From the NCBI GenBank assembly GCA_024226455.1, contig JAAELR010000076.1:1-36867 (forward strand): a stretch of DNA of 36,867 bases. Direction: 5' to 3'. The stretch's first letter is position 1. Every line of letters begins with the position of its first letter. Of the stretch, positions 22,459 to 31,313 are shown one piece after another. The notes beneath the pieces are model-generated. The model saw only the letters and a list, made by a program, of their open reading frames with translations. It searched no databases and was not told where the DNA came from. The stretch comes from Paracoccaceae bacterium. Lineage in GTDB: Bacteria; Pseudomonadota; Alphaproteobacteria; Rhodobacterales; Rhodobacteraceae. A program made the translations under genes and the position numbers.

Positions 22459-23303
22459 GCGTCGTCGCGTATCTTCTGACGCTGTTGGCCCAGGCCCTCG
22501 ATGCCCAGTTCCATCACGTCGCCGTCGCGCAGGAACACAGGCTTGGGCTTGATACCGGCACCAACGCCCGGCGGGGTGCCGGTCGAGATCACGTCGCCCG
22601 GATGCAGGGTGAAAAGCTGGCTCAGGTGGCTGATGATCTGCGCCACGCTGAAGATCATCGTGCGCGTGTTGCCGGTCTGGCGCCGGGTGCCGCTGACGTC
22701 GAGCCACATGTCGAGGTTCTGCGGGTCGGCCACCTCGTCGCGGGTCACCAGCCAGGGGCCGGTGGGCCCGAACGTGTCGCAGCTTTTGCCCTTGGTCCAC
22801 TGGCCGGAAAGATGCCCCTGGAACTTGCGCTCGCTGACATCGTTGCAGACGCAGTAGCCCGCCACGTGATCCAGCGCGTCGGCCTCGTCGACATATTTTG
22901 CCGCCTTGCCGATCACCACCCCCAGCTCGACCTCCCAGTCGCTGTGGCGCGAACCGCGGGGGATGACCACGTCATCGTTCGGGCCAATCACCGCAGAGGT
23001 GGCCTTCATGAACAGGATCGGGTGATCGGGGATCGGGTTGCCGGTCTCTTCGGCGTGATCGGTATAGTTCAGCCCGATGCACATGAACTTGCCAATGGCG
23101 CCGACGCAGGGCCCGTGGCGAGGGGTGCCGGGCACCGGGTCCAGCCCCGCCGGGTCGAGCCCGCGCAGCCGGTCGAGCGTGGCGTCGTCCAGCACTGCGC
23201 CGGTGATGTCACCCACGTGGGGGCTGAGATCGCGCAGCTGGCCGCCCGCGTCGATCATGCCGGGCTTTTCGGCGCCCGGTTCACCGTATCGAGCCAGTTT
23301 CAT
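22455..23303 (-). CDS. FAH-family hydrolase, 2,4-diketo-3-deoxy sugar-acid hydrolase type
   Basis: A 282-residue fumarylacetoacetate-hydrolase-family protein. Metal ligands are in DWEVELGVVIGK and the CNDVSERKFQ motif; KFMCIGLNYTDHAEE precedes them, and GDVISTGTPPGVG is near the C-terminus. The close relatives I recognise are 2,4-diketo-3-deoxy-L-fuconate (and L-rhamnonate) hydrolases, which cut the diketo acid to pyruvate plus a 2-hydroxyacid (lactate or glycolate). The start ATG at 23303 follows AGGAG; an in-frame ATG 14 codons upstream has no site. It sits between the IlvD-type dehydratase and the 2-hydroxyacid dehydrogenase in one operon with an SDR, an arrangement that supports the non-phosphorylative pathway assignment. 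The actual sugar acid is not determined. Confidence 0.85.
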   Translation of the reverse strand: MKLARYGEPGAEKPGMIDAGGQLRDLSPHVGDITGAVLDDATLDRLRGLDPAGLDPVPGTPRHGPCVGAIGKFMCIGLNYTDHAEETGNPIPDHPILFMKATSAVIGPNDDVVIPRGSRHSDWEVELGVVIGKAAKYVDEADALDHVAGYCVCNDVSERKFQGHLSGQWTKGKSCDTFGPTGPWLVTRDEVADPQNLDMWLDVSGTRRQTGNTRTMIFSVAQIISHLSQLFTLHPGDVISTGTPPGVGAGIKPKPVFLRDGDVMELGIEGLGQQRQKIRDDA

Positions 23304-23372
23304 GTCATGCTCCTTTCCTGGCCGCAGCGCGTGAGAATTCTCCAAGATAACTCGCAGTTGCCGGGCGGGTGG

Positions 23373-25154
23373 TCAGTGATTGTCGCGCGGCATGTGCCGC
23401 TTTGCTATCTCGCGGTAGGCATCGGCGCCTTTCAGGGTCATGCCCTCGCTGAAGGGCCGCACCCGGTCGCGGAATATCTCTTGCCAGGGCGACTGGCTGT
23501 CGGGCATGGGCCGCGCCGGTTGCGCCGCGCGGCGTGCCGCCAGTTCTTCCTCGCTGACTGCCATGTCGGCGGTGCATTCTTTCAGATCGATCCGCACCCG
23601 GTCTCCGGTCTGCACCAGGGCTAGCCCGCCGCCCGCGGCCGCCTCGGGCGATGCGTTCAGGATCGAGGGGCTGCCGGAGGTGCCTGACTGGCGCCCGTCG
23701 CCAATGCAGGGCAGCGCGGTGACGCCGCGTTTCAGCAGGTAGGCGGGTGCGCGCATGTTGACCACCTCGGCGCCGCCGGGATAGCCGATCGGTCCGGCGC
23801 CACGCATGATCAGGATAGAGTGCTCGTCGATGGCAAGGCTCTCGTCGTCGATCAGTCTGTGAAAATGTTCGGGCCCGTCAAAAACCATGGCGCGGCCTTC
23901 GAAAGCCATGGGGTCGGCCTCGTTTTCCAGATAACGCTGGCGGAATTCCTCGGTGATCACGCTGGTTTTCATGATGGCGCTGTCAAACAGGTTTCCCTTG
24001 AGGTTCAGGAAGCCGGCATTGGCCAGGATCGGCGCCGCGACCGGCTTGATCACGTTTTCGTCTTCGCTGCGCCGCGCGCCGCAGTTTTCCGCCATGGTTC
24101 TGCCGTTGACGGTAACCGCATCCGGATGCGGCAGCAGCCCGGCCTCCAGAAGCTCGCCGATCACCGCCGGTACGCCGCCGGCGTGGTGGTAATCTTCTCC
24201 CAGATATTCGCCGGCGGGCTGCAGGTTGACCAGCAGCGGTATCTCATATCCCAGGCGCTGCCAGTCGTCATTGTCCAGCGGCACGCCCAGGTGCCGGGCA
24301 ATGGCGTTGAGATGGATCGGCGCGTTGGTGGAACCACCGATGGCAGAGTTGATCACGATGGCGTTCTCGAAGGCCTGCCGCGTCATCACCCTGGCCGGCG
24401 TCAGGTCTTCGCGGACCTGCTCTATGATGCGCTTGCCGGTGGCATAGGCCATCTGGCCGCGCTCGCGGTAGGGCGCGGGGATCGCGGCCGAGCCGGGCAG
24501 CTGCATGCCCAGCGCCTCGGCCAGCGAGTTCATCGTGGTGGCGGTGCCCATGGTATTGCAATAACCTACCGAGGGCGCCGACGAGGCGACCAGATCGGTA
24601 AAGCCCTCGCCGTCGATCTCTCCGGCCGCGTATAGCTCGCGGGCCTTCCACACGATGGTGCCGGATCCGGTGCGCTGGCCCTTGTAGTAGCCGTTCAGCA
24701 TCGGGCCGACGCTATGAGCGATGGCCGGGATGCCCACCGTGGCCGCTGCCATCAGCAGCGCCGGAGTGGTCTTGTCGCAGCCGATATTCAACACCACGCC
24801 GTCAATGGGATAGCCAAAGAGCGTCTCGACCAGGCTGAGATAGGCTAGGTTGCGGTCCAGCATCGCGGTGGGGCGCTTGCCGGTTTCCTGGATCGGGTGT
24901 ACCGGAATTTCGATCACTGTGCCGCCGGCAGAGATGATGCCGTCGCGCAGCCGCTTGGTCAGTTCGATATGGTGGCGGTTGCAGGGCGAAAGGTCGCTGC
25001 CGGTCTGGGCGATGCCGATGATCGGCTTGCCCGACTGCAGTTCCTCACGCGTGAGCCCGTAATTCAGGTAGCGTTCCAGGTAGAGCGCCGTCATCTCGGG
25101 GTCGCCGGGGATGTTGAACCAGTTTTGGCTGCGGAGTTTGGGTTTGTCGGTCAT
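23373..25154 (-). CDS. IlvD/Edd-family sugar-acid dehydratase
   Basis: A 593-residue [2Fe-2S] dehydratase of the pentonate/hexonate subgroup (the length matches L-arabinonate and D-xylonate dehydratases). Cluster Cys are Cys58 ([10 protein letters not shown]), Cys126 (NIGCDKTTP) and Cys199 ([10 protein letters not shown]); Lys128 would be the Mg-binding carbamylated Lys; and the catalytic Ser lies in [12 protein letters not shown] (490-493). It removes water from a sugar acid to give a 2-keto-3-deoxy acid, the first committed step of the route. It is distinct from IlvD itself, since the amino-acid biosynthetic genes are absent and the neighbours are catabolic. The ATG at 25154 has a weak ribosome-binding site (AGGCG). 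It is second in the operon after the SDR, with a Rhodobacterales-type intergenic repeat between them. Confidence 0.85.
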   Translation of the reverse strand: MTDKPKLRSQNWFNIPGDPEMTALYLERYLNYGLTREELQSGKPIIGIAQTGSDLSPCNRHHIELTKRLRDGIISAGGTVIEIPVHPIQETGKRPTAMLDRNLAYLSLVETLFGYPIDGVVLNIGCDKTTPALLMAAATVGIPAIAHSVGPMLNGYYKGQRTGSGTIVWKARELYAAGEIDGEGFTDLVASSAPSVGYCNTMGTATTMNSLAEALGMQLPGSAAIPAPYRERGQMAYATGKRIIEQVREDLTPARVMTRQAFENAIVINSAIGGSTNAPIHLNAIARHLGVPLDNDDWQRLGYEIPLLVNLQPAGEYLGEDYHHAGGVPAVIGELLEAGLLPHPDAVTVNGRTMAENCGARRSEDENVIKPVAAPILANAGFLNLKGNLFDSAIMKTSVITEEFRQRYLENEADPMAFEGRAMVFDGPEHFHRLIDDESLAIDEHSILIMRGAGPIGYPGGAEVVNMRAPAYLLKRGVTALPCIGDGRQSGTSGSPSILNASPEAAAGGGLALVQTGDRVRIDLKECTADMAVSEEELAARRAAQPARPMPDSQSPWQEIFRDRVRPFSEGMTLKGADAYREIAKRHMPRDNH

Positions 25155-25177
25155 GGGTTTCGCCTGATGTTGAGCGG

Positions 25178-25226
25178 GCGGGCGGGGGGCAGCCCCCCGG
25201 ATCCTCCCGGGGATGTTTTCAGCCAG
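25178..25226. repeat. Rhodobacteraceae-type intergenic repeat/hairpin
   Basis: The stretch starts with a GC hairpin (CGGGGGG CAG CCCCCCG at 25183-25199) followed by CCTCCCGGGGATGTTTTCAG and GATGAAG. This matches my recollection of a very common dispersed intergenic element of Rhodobacteraceae that places a G/C hairpin before GGATATTTTT..GATGAA. It lies between the SDR and dehydratase genes and may attenuate or process the operon mRNA. Confidence 0.5.
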
Positions 25227-25247
25227 ATGAAGGCGCCTTGGGCCGTT

Positions 25248-25997
25248 TCATCCCGACCATCCGCCGTCGATGAAGAAGGGCTGGCCGGTGGTGAAGGCGC
25301 TTTCGTCGCTGGCCAGATAGACGGCCAGAGCGGCGATCTCTTCGGGCTGTGCGACGCGGCCCATGGGCTGGCGTTCCACGAATTGCAGCAGCGCCTCGTC
25401 ATAGCTTCCAAGGGTTTCGCCCAGCGCCTTGACCCGGTCGTGCCAACTGGGGCTTTCCACCGTGCCGGGGCAGATGCAGTTGCAGCGCACGCCCTTGTCG
25501 ATGAAATCGCGCGCCACGGATTTCGTCAGTCCCACCACCGCGGCCTTGGTGACCCCGTAGGTAAAGCGGTTCGGTGCGGCGATGCGTGAACCCAGCGCCG
25601 AGGACATGTTGATTATCGAGCCTTGCCCCCGGTCGAGCATGCCCGGCAGCGCGGCGCGGATGGTACGGAACATGGAATGCACGTTGAGGTCGAAGGCGAA
25701 TTCCCATTCCTCTTCGCTGGCATCCAGCACCGTGCCGTGATGCACGAACCCGGCGCAGTTGAACAAAACGTCTGGCTGTGCCCGTTCGACGCCGGCTCGC
25801 GCACTGGCATCGTCGCGCACGTCCAGCACGAAAGTCTCGATGCCGGGGTGATCGAGGCCGGCCAGAAGGTCGGCGTTGACATCGGTGGCGAAAACCTTTG
25901 CGCCCTCATCGGCCATTGCCAGCGCCGAGGCCCGTCCGATGCCCTGTGCCGCCGCTGTCACCAATGCGCGTTTTCCCGCAAGCCGTTCGTCTGACAC
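25248..25997 (-). CDS. SDR-family dehydrogenase, 2-keto-3-deoxy-L-fuconate dehydrogenase-like
   Basis: A 249-residue classical short-chain dehydrogenase. The NAD motif is TAAAQGIG (14-21), and the catalytic residues are about Ser133, Tyr147 and Lys151 (TYGVTK). ATDVNAD after the second strand favours NAD over NADP. Among the SDRs I know it most resembles the enzymes that oxidise the C4 hydroxyl of 2-keto-3-deoxy-L-fuconate/rhamnonate, and DHRS6. Such a role fits exactly between the dehydratase and the diketo-acid hydrolase of the same operon. The start GTG at 25997 has GGGAG 8 bases upstream; an upstream ATG at 26030 would add 11 residues. It is the first gene of the minus-strand operon, divergent from the DenD-like gene. 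Confidence 0.85.
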   Translation of the reverse strand: MSDERLAGKRALVTAAAQGIGRASALAMADEGAKVFATDVNADLLAGLDHPGIETFVLDVRDDASARAGVERAQPDVLFNCAGFVHHGTVLDASEEEWEFAFDLNVHSMFRTIRAALPGMLDRGQGSIINMSSALGSRIAAPNRFTYGVTKAAVVGLTKSVARDFIDKGVRCNCICPGTVESPSWHDRVKALGETLGSYDEALLQFVERQPMGRVAQPEEIAALAVYLASDESAFTTGQPFFIDGGWSG

Positions 25998-26149
25998 GAG
26001 AATTCTCCCAGAATGATCGCCCGGGCTCAAATTCGGCCCGCAAAAGTGTTACCGCAAGCACAAGCGGAAGGACAGGCCTATTCGTCGGCACGGCAAGGCG
26101 ATAGGGTTGCGGGCGATCTGAGTGACAGGACAATGACAGGGGCAGGGAT
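25998..26149. promoter_or_regulatory. Divergent promoter region of the sugar-acid island
   Basis: A 152-base gap between the SDR start (minus) and the DenD-like start (plus). It must carry promoters for both operons. I see TGTTACCG near 26047 and the repeats CAAGCACAAGC nearby but no clean palindrome, so no specific operator is proposed. Confidence 0.4.
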
Positions 26150-27124
26150 ATGCAAAACGTCTTGATCATCGGTGGCGGTGGCATGATCGGGCAGAAGCTG
26201 GCGGCGCATCTGGCCGCCAACGGGCTGAACGGCGACCGCGATCTCGCGGTGACGCTGGCCGATCTGGGGTTTCCCGTCGCCGGCGCGCCGGGCGCTCATG
26301 TGCGGGCCGATGTCGCCGAGGCGGGCACCATGACGCGGCTGGTGGCGGGCAGGCCAGAGGTGGTCTTTCACCTCGCCTCGGTGGTCTCTGGCGAGGCCGA
26401 GCAGGACTATGCCAAGGGCTGGGCGGTCAACATGACGCCGATGTGGGAGCTGATGGAGGCGCTCAGGGCGCATCACGAGGCGAGCAACGGCCACTATCGT
26501 CCGCGCGTTGTGTTCTCGTCCTCGATCGCCGTATTCGGCGGCCCGTATCCCGACAAGATCGGTGACGAATTCCTTTCCGCGCCGCAAACCAGTTACGGCG
26601 CGCAAAAGGCGATTTGCGAACTGATGCTGGGGGATGCCAGCCGCAAGGGCCTTGTCGACGGTGTCTCCATAAGGCTGCCGACGATCTGCGTGCGGCCCGG
26701 GCTGCCCAACAAGGCCGCGAGCGGGTTCTTTTCCGGCATCATCCGAGAGCCGCTGAACGGGGCCGAGGCGGTGCTGCCGGTCGAGGACAGCGTGCGGCAC
26801 TGGCACGCGAGCCCACGCTCTGCGGTGGGATTCCTGACCCATGCGGCGGGGCTCGATACGGCGCTGCTGGGGGGGCGGCGGGCGCTGAACATGCCTGGGT
26901 TCTCGTGCACCGTGGCAGAGCAGATAGAGGCGCTGCGGCGGGCGGCAGGAGATGAGGCGGTGGCGCTGATCCGGCGTGAACCGGACGTGGCTGTCGCGAA
27001 GATCGTCAGCGGCTGGCCGCGCGATTTTGAGCCCCGACGGGCGCTGGCGCTGGGGTTCCGCTCCGAGCCCGATTTCGATGCGATCATCCGGGTCTACCTG
27101 GAGGACGAACTGGGGCAGGGCTGA
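26150..27124 (+). CDS. DenD-like NAD-dependent sugar-acid dehydrogenase (extended SDR)
   Basis: A 324-residue extended short-chain dehydrogenase/epimerase. The N-terminal nucleotide motif is GGGGMIG (8-14), Ser at 123-125 (FSSSIAVFGG) and the YxxxK pair Tyr149/Lys153 (SYGAQK). This branch includes D-erythronate dehydrogenase (DenD), which oxidises the C2 hydroxyl of a four-carbon sugar acid. It is the first gene of the plus-strand operon (DenD-like, UxaA-like, EamA, beta-hydroxyacid dehydrogenase) and is divergent from the SDR-dehydratase operon. AGGGA lies close upstream of the ATG. The kinase (DUF1537) and isomerase that accompany DenD in erythronate pathways are not next to it, so a different substrate is likely. 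The symbol is withheld for that reason. Confidence 0.8.
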   Translation: MQNVLIIGGGGMIGQKLAAHLAANGLNGDRDLAVTLADLGFPVAGAPGAHVRADVAEAGTMTRLVAGRPEVVFHLASVVSGEAEQDYAKGWAVNMTPMWELMEALRAHHEASNGHYRPRVVFSSSIAVFGGPYPDKIGDEFLSAPQTSYGAQKAICELMLGDASRKGLVDGVSIRLPTICVRPGLPNKAASGFFSGIIREPLNGAEAVLPVEDSVRHWHASPRSAVGFLTHAAGLDTALLGGRRALNMPGFSCTVAEQIEALRRAAGDEAVALIRREPDVAVAKIVSGWPRDFEPRRALALGFRSEPDFDAIIRVYLEDELGQG

Positions 27125-27193
27125 CCGGGGCGTTTTGGTCTGACCAAATGGTTGCGCATGGCCGGATTTGGCGGGATAGTGCTGCGACTTCCA

Positions 27194-27211
27194 GGCGGGC
27201 TGAAGCCCGCC
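27194..27211. repeat. Intergenic hairpin before the UxaA-family gene
   Basis: GGCGGGC-TGAA-GCCCGCC, a perfect 7-bp stem, begins 38 bases before the start codon of the UxaA-family gene, between it and the DenD-like gene. It may be a processing or attenuation hairpin. Confidence 0.4.
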
Positions 27212-27231
27212 CTTCGAAAGGTTGAACCGTG

Positions 27232-28734
27232 ATGGATTATGTCCGCCTCGATCCCGCTGACAATGTGGTGACCGCCACCCATGCCCTGCCCGCGGGCCAT
27301 GCGGTCGAGGGGGTGACCACGACCGCGCCGATCCCGGCGGGGCACAAGATCGCCACCCGCGCCATCGGCAAAGGCGAAGAGGTGCGCAAATACGCCCAGT
27401 TCATCGGGCTGGCCCATGCTGGCATCGCGCCGGGCGATCATGTGCATAGCCACAACCTCGACTTTCGCGCCACCGAGGTCGCCTATGAATTCGGCAACGA
27501 TCTGCGACCCGTCGCCCCGGCCACGGCCCGCGACAGTTTCATGGGATACCGGCGTGCCGACGGGCGTGCGGGAACCCGCAACTTCATCGCCATCGTCACC
27601 TCTGTGAACTGCTCGGCCACCGCCGCCCGCCGCATCGCCGAGGCGTTCGGACCGGAAGAATTGGTGCAATACCCGCATGTCGACGGGGTCGTGGCCTTCG
27701 TGCATGGCACCGGCTGCGGCATGGCGGGCGACGGCGAGGGGTTCGAGGCGCTGCAGCGGGTGATGTGGGGCTATGCCAGGCACCCAAATTGCGGCGGCGT
27801 GCTGATGGTGGGGCTGGGCTGCGAGATGAACCTGATCGACTGGCTGCTCGAGACCTACGGGTTGCAGCAGGGCCCACTGTTTCAGGCCATGAATATCCAA
27901 AGCGTTTCCGGTCTGCGCCGCACCATCGAACTGGGCATCGACAAGGTGCGCGCCATGCTGCCCGAGGTGAACCAGGCCCGGCGCGAGCCCTGTCCTGCGT
28001 CGAAACTGATGGTGGCGCTGCAATGCGGCGGCTCTGACGCCTGGTCGGGGGTTACGGCTAATCCGGCGCTGGGATACGCCTGCGACCTGCTGGCGGCCCA
28101 GGGCGGCACCGGAGTGCTGGCCGAGACGCCCGAGATCTACGGTGCCGAGCATCTGCTGACCCGCCGCGCGACGGACCGGGCCACGGGCGAAAAGCTGGTG
28201 AGGCTGGTGGAGTGGTGGAAGGACTACACCGCGCGCAACAATGGCTCGATGGACAACAACCCCAGCCCCGGCAACAAGAAAGGTGGCCTGACGACCATTC
28301 TGGAGAAATCATTGGGGGCTGCGGCCAAGGGCGGCACCTCGCCCCTGACCGGGGTCTACAAATACGCCGAATCGGTGACCGCCAAGGGATTTACCTTCAT
28401 GGACAGCCCCGGCTACGACCCGGCCAGCGTCACCGGTCAGATCGCCGGCGGCTGCAACATGGTGGTGTTCACCACGGGGCGCGGGTCGGCCTTTGGGTCG
28501 AAACCTGCGCCGACCATCAAGGTGGCGACCAATTCCACCATGTATGCCGCCATGACCGAGGATATGGACGTGAACGCCGGCGACATGCTGGACGGTTCGG
28601 TGTCGCTGGAGGACAAGGGCCGCGAGATCTACCAATTGATCCTGCGGGTGGCCAGCGGTGAGGCGTCCAAGTCAGAGGCGCAGGGGCTGGGCGACTACGA
28701 GTTTGTGCCCTGGCAGATCGGTGCGGTGATGTAG
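27232..28734 (+). CDS. UxaA/GarD-family sugar-acid dehydratase (altronate dehydratase type)
   Basis: A 500-residue iron-dependent dehydratase with both family parts in one chain: an N-terminal SAF domain (about residues 1-80, ending near GIAPGDHVHSHNL) and the large C-terminal catalytic domain. Motifs include MGYRRADGRAGTRN, GTGCGMAGDG, GLGCEMN, ALQCGGSDAWSG, NPSPGNKKGG and MDSPGYDP. Relatives dehydrate altronate or galactarate, and the split relative SuyAB removes sulfite from sulfolactate. Either GTG at 27229 or ATG at 27232 can start it; ATG is preferred. It shares an operon with the DenD-like, EamA and GRT-type dehydrogenase genes. It is a second dehydratase beside the IlvD type in this island, so the two operons probably treat different sugar acids or different stereoisomers. 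Confidence 0.85.
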   Translation: MDYVRLDPADNVVTATHALPAGHAVEGVTTTAPIPAGHKIATRAIGKGEEVRKYAQFIGLAHAGIAPGDHVHSHNLDFRATEVAYEFGNDLRPVAPATARDSFMGYRRADGRAGTRNFIAIVTSVNCSATAARRIAEAFGPEELVQYPHVDGVVAFVHGTGCGMAGDGEGFEALQRVMWGYARHPNCGGVLMVGLGCEMNLIDWLLETYGLQQGPLFQAMNIQSVSGLRRTIELGIDKVRAMLPEVNQARREPCPASKLMVALQCGGSDAWSGVTANPALGYACDLLAAQGGTGVLAETPEIYGAEHLLTRRATDRATGEKLVRLVEWWKDYTARNNGSMDNNPSPGNKKGGLTTILEKSLGAAAKGGTSPLTGVYKYAESVTAKGFTFMDSPGYDPASVTGQIAGGCNMVVFTTGRGSAFGSKPAPTIKVATNSTMYAAMTEDMDVNAGDMLDGSVSLEDKGREIYQLILRVASGEASKSEAQGLGDYEFVPWQIGAVM

Positions 28735-28739
28735 GCCCC

Positions 28740-29645
28740 ATGGCGATCGCCCTGCCCAGAGAGGACCGCACGGCACTGGGCGTGGCGGTGATGTGCCTTG
28801 CGGTGGCGTGTTTCACCTGCATCGACGCCTCGGCGAAATGGCTGATCACCGCGGGGCTGGCGCCTTTGCAGGTGGTGTTCGTTCGCTATGCGGGGCATTT
28901 CCTGATCTCGGTGGCGATCTATGGGCCGCAGGGCGGTATGGGCGATTTCCGCAGCCGGGCGCCGCGGCGGCAGGCATTGCGCTCGGGGTTTCTGTTCGGG
29001 GGCACCATCTTCAACTTTTTTGCGCTGCAGCATCTGCCGATCACCCTGACCACGACGATCTTCTTTGCCGCGCCGATCCTGGTGACGCTGGCGGCGATTC
29101 CGGTGCTGGGCGAAAAGGTGGGCATCCGCCGGGTGCTGGCGGTCTGTGCCGGGTTCGCCGGCGTGATGATCACGGTACAGCCATGGGGGGCGGGGTTCGA
29201 CCCTGCGATCTTTTACTCGCTGGGCGCGCTTTGCTGCGCCTCGGGTTATTTCGTGATGACGCGCATGCTGGCGGGGGTGGAATCGAACGCCACTTCGCAG
29301 CTCTGGTCGGCGGGGTTGGCGACGGTATGTCTGGCGCCCTTCGGCATCGTGCAATGGGTGGCACCAGGCGATGGCCGGACGCTGCTGGTCATGGCGCTGA
29401 TCGGCAGCTTCGGCGCTTTCGGCCATATAGCCGCGACATTCGCGCACCGGATGGCCGACGCCTCGATCCTCGCGCCCGTGGTCTATATCCAGATCGTGCT
29501 GGCCGCGGTGGCCGGGATCGTGCTGTTCGGCACCTGGCCCACGGTGTGGGCGCTGGGCGGCGGTCTGGTCATCATCGCCTCGGGGCTCTACATCTGGTAC
29601 CGGGAACGGCAGAAGGCACGAGTGCTTCGCAACAGAGGGCATTGA
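28740..29645 (+). CDS. EamA-family (DMT superfamily) transporter
   Basis: A 301-residue, ten-helix DMT transporter with two EamA halves. An N-terminal PREDRTALG precedes the first helix, ILGEKVG-like LGEKVGIRR marks the middle of the first half, and the C-terminus is basic (YIWYRERQK). It lies five bases after the UxaA-family stop and ends two bases before the next gene, so it is part of that operon. It could import the sugar acid or export a product. It is unrelated in detail to the EamA gene at 15724, so the window has two separate DMT transporters. Confidence 0.8.
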   Translation: MAIALPREDRTALGVAVMCLAVACFTCIDASAKWLITAGLAPLQVVFVRYAGHFLISVAIYGPQGGMGDFRSRAPRRQALRSGFLFGGTIFNFFALQHLPITLTTTIFFAAPILVTLAAIPVLGEKVGIRRVLAVCAGFAGVMITVQPWGAGFDPAIFYSLGALCCASGYFVMTRMLAGVESNATSQLWSAGLATVCLAPFGIVQWVAPGDGRTLLVMALIGSFGAFGHIAATFAHRMADASILAPVVYIQIVLAAVAGIVLFGTWPTVWALGGGLVIIASGLYIWYRERQKARVLRNRGH

Positions 29646-29646
29646 T

Positions 29647-30534
29647 ATGAACAAACCCACGATCGGATTCATCGGCCTCGGCCTCATGGGTGCTGCCATG
29701 GTCGGGCGGTTGCAGGACAAGGGTTATGAGCTGACCGTGCTCGGCAACGTGTCTCGTGCCGGGGTCGAGGCAGCGGTGGCGCGTGGCGCGGCAGAGGCGT
29801 CCATCGCGCGCGATGTGGCCGCGGCGAGCGATATCGTGATGCTGTGCATGGGGACCTCGGACCAGGTCGAAGGCCGGATGCGCGGGCCGGACGGCGTGAT
29901 TGCCGGGCTGAAACCCGGCGCGGTAGTGATCGATTTCGGCACCTCGCTGCCGGATTCGACCCGGACGCTGGGCGCCGAGGTGGCGGCCGCGGGCGGTACC
30001 TATTTGGACGCGCCGATCGGGCGCACACCGATGCACGCCAAGGACGGGTTGCTGAACCTGATGTGTTCCGGCGACAAGCCTACGTTCGATCGGGTTCAGC
30101 CGGTGCTCGACGATCTGGGAGAGAACGTGTTTCACCTCGGTGCGCTGGGCGCCGGGCACACGATCAAGCTGATCAACAACTTTTTTGCCCAGGCGGTGGC
30201 CAATTCGATGGCAGAGGCCTTTGCCATGGCCGACAGAACCGGTGTCGAGCGTCAGTCGCTATATGACGTGATGGCGGCGGGGCCGCTGAAATCCGGCATG
30301 ATGGACTTCATCAAGGCCTATGCCATTGATGGCGACCCGCAAATGCTGGCCTTCTCGATCAGGAACGCCCTGAAGGATGTCGGTTATTACCGGCAGATGG
30401 CGCGGGAGGCCGGTGCCCCCAGCGTCATGGCCGAAGGTGCCTTCGCAGCGCTGAACGAGGCTGACGCACAGGGCCGCGGCGAGGATCTGGTGCCGCAGAT
30501 GGTGGATTTTTTCGTCGGGAGGTTCGCAGGCTGA
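29647..30534 (+). CDS. Beta-hydroxyacid dehydrogenase with GRT substrate loop (YihU/sulfolactaldehyde reductase-like)
   Basis: A 295-residue NAD(P)-dependent dehydrogenase. Rossmann motif GLGLMG (10-15); catalytic Lys174 in KLINN. The substrate loop reads DAPIGRT (121-127) where the general family has DAPVSGG. E. coli YihU, the sulfolactaldehyde reductase of sulfoglycolysis, has VGRT there with Arg123; with Lys171 and Asn174 these align at a constant offset of +3 to Arg126, Lys174 and Asn177 here. The YihU Ser178 equivalent is Ala181. An anionic C3 substrate such as a sulfonate or a phosphonate-like group is therefore plausible, but ordinary semialdehydes are not excluded. AGAGGG precedes the ATG. 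It is the last gene of the plus-strand operon. Confidence 0.8.
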   Translation: MNKPTIGFIGLGLMGAAMVGRLQDKGYELTVLGNVSRAGVEAAVARGAAEASIARDVAAASDIVMLCMGTSDQVEGRMRGPDGVIAGLKPGAVVIDFGTSLPDSTRTLGAEVAAAGGTYLDAPIGRTPMHAKDGLLNLMCSGDKPTFDRVQPVLDDLGENVFHLGALGAGHTIKLINNFFAQAVANSMAEAFAMADRTGVERQSLYDVMAAGPLKSGMMDFIKAYAIDGDPQMLAFSIRNALKDVGYYRQMAREAGAPSVMAEGAFAALNEADAQGRGEDLVPQMVDFFVGRFAG

Positions 30535-31313
30535 ACGGGCGAGTTGCGGCTGGCACCGCCCCGGCCGGGTGTTGCAAATGCACAAGCCAGGCGGCGGCTT
30601 GGCCGTTTGGATCCCCGGAACCGGGTCGTCGCATTTCTGCAAACCCGCCCGGCAAACGGCGCATCAGGGCGGTCTCAAATGTTCGAAATGCACCAGAAAA
30701 GCGCCTGTGGACGGATTGCCGCGGTGTGACCCGGGTGAGGCCGGGATTGTGCGAAATCGTCATTGGCGTCAACCGGGTCAGGCGAGATGACCGGACCCGA
30801 CGCTGTGGATAACCTGGTGGAACATGTCAGGGCGCGCCTATCCTTGCGGGCCTGGTGGCGAACCGTCCCGGCAGGCTGACCTTGCTTAGTTTCGGATCTT
30901 CCGCCGGCTCGGCAGACTTCGTCGCCATGCCGGGCCGGACCGACCGCAGGCCAACCGGTTGAGGTGATCCGGTCAACTGGGCGAATTGGTAAGGTTTCCG
31001 ACTCGATTTTAGGCTGAATTGGGGGGTTTCAGCTTTAAGAAGATCAAGGCCCTATGCGCACGCGCAGAAGATTTCTCTGGTGCGGTGCAATCCTTAGCGA
31101 ATCTTGTTGGAGCCGGGCGAATAGGTCACGGAATCGGTCGATGTGAGATGTTCCCTGCCCGACGGGGCCTGAAATGCCACTAAAACTGTTGCAAACCCCT
31201 CTCAGGCATCTACTCTGCCGCCTTGCGGGGGTGTGGACAGGCTGGCGCGCCGGCTGGACGGAGCCCTCAACACATGAAGAGTCAGACGACCAAAACGGGA
31301 GGAACAACCAAAC
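30535..31313. other. Gene-free interval upstream of the TRAP operon
   Basis: About 780 bases. Short overlapping frames at 30540-30790 and 31044-31307 have no family features. The stretch between about 30980 and 31200 is A/T-richer and probably holds the TRAP promoter. I found no convincing operator or sigma-54 site. A GGAGG site precedes the DctP start. Confidence 0.5.

Noticed and set aside
30541-30572. Possible sigma-54 promoter (TGGCAC ... TTGCA)
   Set aside because: The two boxes are 16 bases apart, far from the 5-base spacing required.
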